Positions 57,728 through 64,000 of a DNA stretch of 64,000 nucleotides are shown in pieces; position 1 is the first letter of the stretch, and each line of letters opens with the position of its first letter. The stretch spans positions 22,424,322-22,488,321 of the forward strand of contig NC_134017.1 of the NCBI RefSeq assembly GCF_040712315.1, given 5' to 3'. The DNA is from Castanea sativa. Taxonomy: Eukaryota > Streptophyta > Magnoliopsida > Fagales > Fagaceae. The notes under the pieces are model-generated. The model was not told where the DNA came from and searched no databases. It saw only the letters and a list, made by a program, of their open reading frames with translations. Made by a program: the position numbers and the translations under genes.

Positions 57728-58038
57728 TGTACGTTTTTAAACCCCTTAAACACAAGTTGTTTAACCTAGTTATTTAGCCAAGTCATTACTTAGATAAATT
57801 ATTCAGCTCTAGGTTAACACATTCAAATCATATCATGTAAATAATGTGGAAATATAAAGAACACAATGATATGATAACCCAGGAAAAAAAACTGGGAAGG
57901 ATTTGACCTAGCTATCCTCAAGGTAAAAATAAATCTACTATGAAAGAATTGGAGTTTTTACAACAGAACTTAGACCACTAACATTCTATTGCTACTTTGT
58001 GTAGAAAACTTACTACTACGACTATGTGACAGATCCAA
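57728..58038 (-). mobile_element. Truncated family 1 LTR (3' part only)
   Basis: Minus-strand copy of the last ~310 bp of the family 1 LTR, ending at TGTACGTTTTTA. It stops abruptly near 58038, so the U3 and promoter part are missing. Confidence 0.8.
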
Positions 58039-58101
58039 ACAACAATTTTAGCTCTCAAAAACATCTCTCAATCAAGACAAATGTCAAGCACTTAGATCTA
58101 A

Positions 58102-58105
58102 AACA

Positions 58106-58136
<31 letters not shown>
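58102..58136. repeat. (CA)n microsatellite
   Basis: CA dinucleotides interrupted once by AT. Confidence 0.9.
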
Positions 58137-59022
58137 TAAACAAGTCTAACCAATTTTATATTTCAAAAACAAGTCAAGACAGTTTAGTGGGTATACATTA
58201 ACACATGTATTCCTTGTGATGGCCAAATCACATTGTACCTTTACATGTATCAAACATAGCAAAGAATGTTGCGTATTGTGTGTGAAAAACATCTCAAGAT
58301 TGCATAAGCGTCTACATGTTATGTCGATTTGAGATATGAGCAAATCCATTTAACTCACACACAATCATAACTGCTTGATGGAGACTATCACCTTTGAGGT
58401 ACATCCTATAACTCCCACATCTCCTAGAAGACACGCTTGCAATCACATTTAAAGCATTTTTGATTCTTTTTGCTTTAATTTTTCTTTGCATATTATCTTT
58501 TATTAAGCATATCATGCATACGCATATAAGAGAGAGAAAAGAAATAACCAATTATGTTAACCTTTTGACATTGTACTTTTGCTATGTCGAAGCATATAGA
58601 TGTTATTTCATGATTGGCGGGTAATAGTAGTGAGATGATTATTTATGCCTTTCTCTTAGGATTTTTTAGCCCTTCTTGTCAAAAAGAGTGATATGAGTGT
58701 TAAGTACAAGAGATTACTTAATTTTATTCATCACAAACACGAGTCACAAAGCTCACTTGCTTAGTTGTGCATAGAGATGCTCATCTAAGCTACAAGAGAT
58801 ACAAAGTTTAGAAAACTTTATTTCATTGGCCATTCAAGGTACACAATTATCAATGTATACAAAAACACACTGTTTTTGTATTTTTTTTTCTTTCTGATTT
58901 TTCAATTTTTTTTATATAAAAAATAAAACAAAACTGAAAACAAACAATCAAAAAGCAATGCACAAAAACTAGACTGACTCAAAACAATAAAGCAAAACAC
59001 ACAAGTAATGCAAACACAAAAA

Positions 59023-59024
<2 letters not shown>

Positions 59025-59081
<57 letters not shown>
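59025..59081. repeat. (GA)n microsatellite
   Basis: About 57 bp of uninterrupted GA just after the end of the gag pseudogene on the minus strand. The open frames across it are artefacts. Confidence 0.95.
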
Positions 59082-59088
<7 letters not shown>

Positions 59089-59099
59089 GTGACTAAATC

Positions 59100-60636
59100 A
59101 CTTGGAGCCTTTCTCATTGCACACTTTGGAAGAGCCTTTCCTTTTAACGAACCCTTGAACTGGTGGAGAGGGGGAAGAATTACAACCGTTGAAGTTCGAA
59201 AGGAACATGAGGGCTTTGAGGAGATCTTCAAGAGAAGCAAGAGAGGATGGAAACTGACTCAGGTTTCTCGATGAGACCATGCTATAGCTCTGTTGAGTGG
59301 CTAGCCACTTATAGCAATTAGGTCGAGTATGTCCAGCTGCTCCTCAATGATGACAGAGATGCTGCTTCTTTTCTTTAGACTTTTGAGCATTACTCTTCTT
59401 AGCCCTAGAGTTTTTGGCTTTTTTATTAACAAGCTTAGGGGGTGCTCCTAAGATAGATTTACCCTTGTCTATGTTCTCACTAGCAATCACAGTTTTAACA
59501 TCATTGTTCTCAGATTCAACATTATTAGCAAGAGAAACAAAAACAGTAGTACTAGAAGAAGCAATATTAGGAGAAGAGAAATTGTACCTTCTTCATCCAC
59601 ATCTTCTACAATTCCCTCAGTAGGATTAACAATGGCGGTGAAGGCATTTACAATTCCGTCATCCTCATTTTCGAAATCATCCTCAGGTTCGGTGTTGCTC
59701 AAAGTAGCAGCAAGTGCCTTGCTCTTCTTGATGGACTTGAGATAGGTAGGGCACTCTTGTTTCATGTGACCAAAGCCTTGACACCTGAAGCACTTGGGTC
59801 CTGAGGGAACAGTGTACTGACCGCCATCCCTAGCATCCTTCTTCCCTTTGTTTAGGCTCTTAGACTGAGAAGAACTAGATTGCCTACGGTCCATGTCGAA
59901 GGCCTTCGCATTAGCATTCTTCATGAACTTCTTGAATTGCCTTGTGATGTAGGACTTCATTTTAGAATCTTCGTCATCTGAAGACTCATCCGTGTCATTA
60001 TTTTTGACCTTCAGTGCCATGCTCTTACCTTTACGTGATTTCCCAATCCTTGTCAAACCTAACTCATAAGTTTGCAAATTTCCAACCAGCTCTGTCAAAG
60101 GAATTTTGTCGATGTCCTTTGATTCCTCAATAGCGGTGATCTTGGCATGAAATCTCTCGGGTAGAGATCTGAGTACCTTTCTCACAATTTTGGGTTCTGG
60201 AATGGTTTCCCCATGATTAAAAGCTGAGTTAACTATGTCCTTGAGCTTGGCATAGAACTCATCAAATAACTCATCCTCCTCCATCTTAATCTCTTTGAAG
60301 CTAGTAGTGAGCCTTTGAAACTTCAAGTCATTAACAGCCTTTGTTCCCTCATAGGTTGTCTGGAGAATGGTCTATGCTTCCTTTGCAGTTTCAGTGGAGG
60401 ATATCTTCTTGAACTCCTCATTTGTGACCGCACTGAATAAGACATTCAATGCCCTGCTGTTGAAGTTTGCCGCCTTGATCTTAGCATCATCCCAATCGGC
60501 TGGCGCTTCCTTCGGCTTGGTCCAGCCACACTTTCTCATCTAAAGACTGCAAGAAGGTTCTCATGCGTACTTTCCAGTATGCATAGTTAGTACCATCAAA
60601 TAAATGGGGTATAATGAGTGACTGTCCTCTATCCAT
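59100..60636 (-). pseudogene. Copia-type gag, frameshifted
   Basis: The ATG at 60636-60634 begins a gag N-terminus (FDGTNYAYWKVRMRTFLQSL). A frameshift near 60540 follows, then NVLFSAVTNEEFKKI, a TAG at 60372-60374, the UBN2 blocks LFDEFYAKLKDIVNSAFNHG and FHAKITAIEESKDI, and an intact first zinc knuckle CFRCQGFGHMKQECP near 59770-59815. Another frameshift lies near 59490-59580. A second knuckle near 59345 reads CHH then a stop, then GAAGHTRPNCYKW. The long open part (59487-60326) covers UBN2 and the first knuckle. It is better preserved in the knuckle than the copy at 20016. Confidence 0.88.
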
Positions 60637-60708
60637 GACAAACAGGGGTCAATGGATCACACAGCAAAGATTAAAACCTAATCAAAGTGTGACTACTCTA
60701 ATAACACT

Positions 60709-61621
60709 TGATAGGCCAAAAATGTATTGACCCCTTGTGATGAATTAATTGATTAATTAGCCAAGTGTATTAATTAATCAAATTAACATGCAATGTACGT
60801 GGTAGCACAAACAAATCACCAACTAAAATAAAATGCAGTAGAAAATAAAGTTGACAAGGTGATTTTTTTTCGAATGGGGAAAACCTCCAAGGCAACAACG
60901 CCACCAGGTGATTTTAAGGTCACCACTCCCAAGAATTCACCATTATCACAACAAGCGGTTTCAAGTAAAGGAAGCCCAGTACCTTATACCAACCTACAGT
61001 TGAACCCTTACCCCAATACCTAATTGGACTTGTTCTGTAGTGACAATCTCTCCTTTTAATGCATGGCTCCCAGTACGTGACTAACAAATAGATGCGTGGA
61101 TCCCAGTATGTGACTTAATCACCAACTTGAGAAGGATGTTGGCTGCAAAGTTATTCAGTTTATCAGACGATGAAGATCACGAAGTTGCTTGGTCACAAAA
61201 ACCTACGGTGTACAAACACAGCAGCTTCTTCAAGAGAAAGATGAACTAGGGCATATGTCTTCAGTTCACAATATGCTTGTGAAGAACTTTTGCATTGATG
61301 TGTATCAGCTGTGACGGCCCTTAAAACAATCCTTATATATGTTTAGGGTTGTGAGAAGCTATCGAGCAGCTATCGAGCTTCGGGCTTAGACAGCTTTTTA
61401 AACCTCGATAGATACTGGCTGTCGAGATTTAAAATCCAGCACTTCATTACTTGTTTCTTGGACAGACTTGCATGGCTTTAACACTTGAACTTGAAACCTT
61501 GTTCCTTGAAGCATTAAACACATCCTAGATCTACCCAATTACAAGTAAAGTGCATTTTGTTAAAAGATTAGCCAATATATGATGACATATGTTCCTAACA
61601 TGAATCACATATGTCCTAACA
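60709..61621 (-). repeat. 5' LTR, family 2
   Basis: 913 bp from TGTTAGGACATA to GGCCTATCA on the minus strand. It is somewhat shorter than the solo copies because part of the U3/palindrome region is missing. It is followed on the minus strand by the mutated primer site and gag. Confidence 0.9.
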
Positions 61622-62236
61622 TGTTTGATTAAATGTCTTGGAGACATGGGTTTGCTGTTGTTAAGATTTCTTATTTGGAATTTGTTGTTTTTTAAGGTAG
61701 AAGAAGTGATAGTGATACCCAAAATTGTCCATGAAAAGGATTATACAAGTCAAAGATTCAATAGTTTTGCAAGTAACTACTATGAAACTGGACATAATGT
61801 TTGAGCATGAGATTTAATGTTATTTGTGTGCTCCTTATGCATTCTAGGAAACGTGAGCTATACTTCAATTCATAAACTATTTTGAGAAGAGTTTCTAATT
61901 ACAAAACAAACATTGAGAACTAAATACATGTTTTATCAAGAAGAATAAAGAAAAGACCTAATCAAATCACATTTTGATGCTTGCTTTTGGCATCCAATTA
62001 TGCAAAAGAGAAGTAGTGATTCTGCATGTATATTTAAAGTTATAAGCTTTAGTATTATAGCTGAAATTATGATTTCCCACTAGAAAGCCCATGATAGTAC
62101 ATTGGTTTTTGGGTTTTATTGAAAATTTAGGAGAGGCCTCATGACTATATACCCACCCAAAAGTAAACCCCTGAGGAATTATATAGTCAAAGACCTCAAT
62201 AAAAACTACAGCCAAATGCATATCATTTGGGCTAAG
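61622..62236. other. Intergenic, nothing recognised
   Basis: AT-rich, with one short minus-strand open frame (61967-62221) lacking any motif I know. Confidence 0.4.
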
Positions 62237-63267
62237 TGTTAGGACATACGTGGTTCAATTGTTAAGAACATATATCATTATTTTATGTAATTGACTAATC
62301 CTTTGACAAAACGCACTTTACTTGTAATTGGTTAGATATAGAATGTTTTTGATACTTCAAGAAACAAGGTTTCAAGATCAAGTGTTAAAGCCATGCAAGT
62401 CTGTCCAAGAAACAAGCTAAGAAGTGCTCTTCATTAAAGCTTGACAGCTGGCTCAATAGCTGGCTCAACAGTTGCATCTATCGAGCTTTAAGAAGCTGTT
62501 CTAGCCCCGTGACTCGACAGCACCTCGACACCTCTAGCTGTCGAGATTTAAGAAAAACAGTTTTTCAATACTGTTTTGATTCTAATCCGTGGACATGTCT
62601 TTGGGCTTTCTTTTCTCATAACCGTAGACATATAAAAGGATTATTTTAAGGGTTGTCAAAAAAGCACAAGTTGCACAAGCATTGAGCAAAGTTTGTTCAA
62701 GCAATTTGTGACCGGAGAAAAAGTTTGCCCTAGTTCATCTCTTTGTGAAGAAGCTGCTATGTCTTTGCACCATAGGGTTTTGTAATCAAGCATCTTCTCA
62801 TTCTTCATTGTGAGGATGAACTGAAGAACTTTACAGCCAACATCTTTTTCAAGTTGGTAATTAAAGTCACGTACTAGGATCCGCGCAATTGGTTAGTCAC
62901 GTATTGGGAGCCGTGCATTGAAAAGGAGAGATTGTCACTACAGAACAAGTCCAATTGAGTATTGGGGTAAGGGTTCAATTGTAGGTTGGTATAAAGTACT
63001 GGGATTCCTTTACTTGTAACCACTTGTTGTGATAATAGTGGATTCTCGGGAGTGGTGACCTTAAAATCACCCGGTAGGGTTTTTGCCTTGGAGGTTTTCC
63101 CCATTCGTAAACAAATCACCGTGTCAATTTATTTTCCGCTGCACTTTAGTTTATTGGTGATTTGTTTGTGCTACCATGCGTTTGCATGTTAATTTGATTA
63201 ATTAATAAACTTGGCTAATTAATCAACTTAATCCATCACAATGGGTCAATACGTTTTTGGCCTATCA
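62237..63267 (+). mobile_element. Solo LTR, family 2
   Basis: 1031 bp from TGTTAGGACATA to GGCCTATCA with a perfect duplication CTAAG (62232-62236 and 63268-63272). It contains CTCGACAG/CTGTCGAG words near 62510-62545 and a TATAAAAGGA box near 62630. Confidence 0.95.
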
Positions 63268-63963
63268 CTAAGGGCGTGAGACCATTCCATAAACATATTC
63301 ATGCACGATAATTTTAGCATACGTAAGGGCTCTAATGTTTAAGTTGGAGGTGATGCTCGCTATTGATACAAGGTTGAATTCTACTAGAGGCCTTCATTTT
63401 TCTTCATTTAAATTAGTCTGCCTCCCTTTGCCTTTCTTTATGGTTCTTGGTTGGATATAGCTCTAGAATATTTAAATTACTACTACACAAATTTGAATAG
63501 TAGACAACATTAATATTTTCAATTTTGAATAGGGATATTTAATGACAAAATTAAGTTGGAAAAAACGGACACACATTTAATTTTGAGCTTGAACTATCCT
63601 TAAAATTTGTTTTTATTGATTTCATGGCTTCTATTATATATATTTTTTACTTAACTTTTTATTCTAATAGATATTACTTTTTCTTATTTTGCTAGAGGTT
63701 ACCCCAAACCAATGCAATGCAACTAGGAGCATCGTGAGGTAATTCTTGATAAGTTTATATGGTGTACAAAATGCCCCAATCCATGTAAAACCTGATGATG
63801 TGGAGGTTGTTAATGTTTGTTAGCTTACAACTGAGTGGCACGAGAATTTCCACTATATGTGATTTAGTCAGTTATCATCGTTATGATATCTATCCCTCTA
63901 ATGCTGTAGTGTACGATATTTACACACAAGAGTTATTTGATAATTGATATTGGATATGAGTTG

Positions 63964-63964
<1 letters not shown>
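63268..63964. other. Intergenic, nothing recognised
   Basis: No open frames with recognisable motifs. Confidence 0.4.

Positions 63965-64000
<36 letters not shown>
63965..64000. repeat. (CT)n microsatellite at the window edge
   Basis: CT dinucleotides to the last base; its true length is unknown because the window ends inside it. Confidence 0.9.

Larger units (their letters stand above)
58039..61621 (-). mobile_element. Pol-less copia-type element, 5' LTR plus interior (second copy of the lineage)
   Basis: Minus orientation: 5' LTR of family 2 (61621-60709), a mutated primer site (AGTGTTATTAGAG), gag pseudogene (60636 to about 59100), then about 1 kb without coding capacity. The interior between about 58100 and 58660 is collinear with 22200-22730 in the element at 19097. 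No pol domains and no matching family 2 3' LTR; the sequence runs instead into the family 1 LTR fragment at 57728-58038. The right flank 5-mer is TGTTT with no partner on the left. Confidence 0.75.

Noticed and set aside
58902..59274. Open frames with long Leu-Ser or Arg-Glu runs
   Set aside because: Read-through of the GA microsatellite in both directions.
51167..61621. 51167 and 60709 LTRs as ends of a single family 2 element
   Set aside because: The 51167 copy has a perfect duplication on both sides (ATATC), so it is an independent solo LTR.
61967..62221. 84-codon minus-strand frame
   Set aside because: No recognisable motif; could occur by chance in AT-rich DNA.

Overview
The window is nuclear DNA from a dicotyledonous, probably woody, plant. 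It has intron-rich genes with GT-AG splicing, AT-rich intergenic DNA, and dense copia/gypsy LTRs, LINE relics and MITEs. The sequence suggests a rosid tree, but I cannot name the species.

Layout. Positions 1-8.3 kb carry the last 17 coding exons of NAA15 (+), the auxiliary ribosome-anchoring subunit of the NatA N-terminal acetyltransferase; its first exons lie off the left edge. Positions 8.6-10.2 kb hold a decayed LINE. A four-coding-exon RING-H2 membrane E3 ligase gene (-) spans 11.1-16.0 kb, with its GA-rich leader near 17.2 kb; its first coding intron hosts a 5'-truncated LINE. No other intact host gene of known function is seen.

The rest is a transposon graveyard that can be dated by nesting. 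Positions 19.1-26.3 kb are a complete copia-type element with two LTRs, a tRNA-Met primer site, a broken gag, no pol, and an intact 366-aa ORF of the plant-transposon-protein type (23.88-24.98 kb). Positions 26.5-42.1 kb hold solo LTRs, two hAT MITEs, two small MULE MITEs, a SINE, and a long-TIR MULE; many have perfect target-site duplications (TSDs). At 35.97-38.65 kb a solo LTR contains a second solo LTR and a hAT MITE. Positions 42.4-46.8 kb look like the left part of a MuDR-type element: a two-exon GRF zinc-finger/membrane protein (+) converging on a decayed MULE transposase (-). Positions 47.3-49.3 kb hold a GGT-rich repeat, an acyl-ACP thioesterase (FatB) fragment and a solo LTR. A ~430-bp foldback lies at 50.6-51.0 kb. 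More solo LTRs follow. A second pol-less gag element (57.7-61.6 kb, -) shares a collinear non-coding interior with the 19-26 kb element.

Three LTR families recur. Family 1: 19097, 25485, 48443 and a fragment at 57728. Family 2: 35969, 51167, 60709 and 62237. Family 3: 26553, 36057 and 54351. Solo LTRs far outnumber complete elements. The most interesting material is the pol-less copia lineage with its extra ORF and palindrome-rich promoters, and the GRF/MULE pair.
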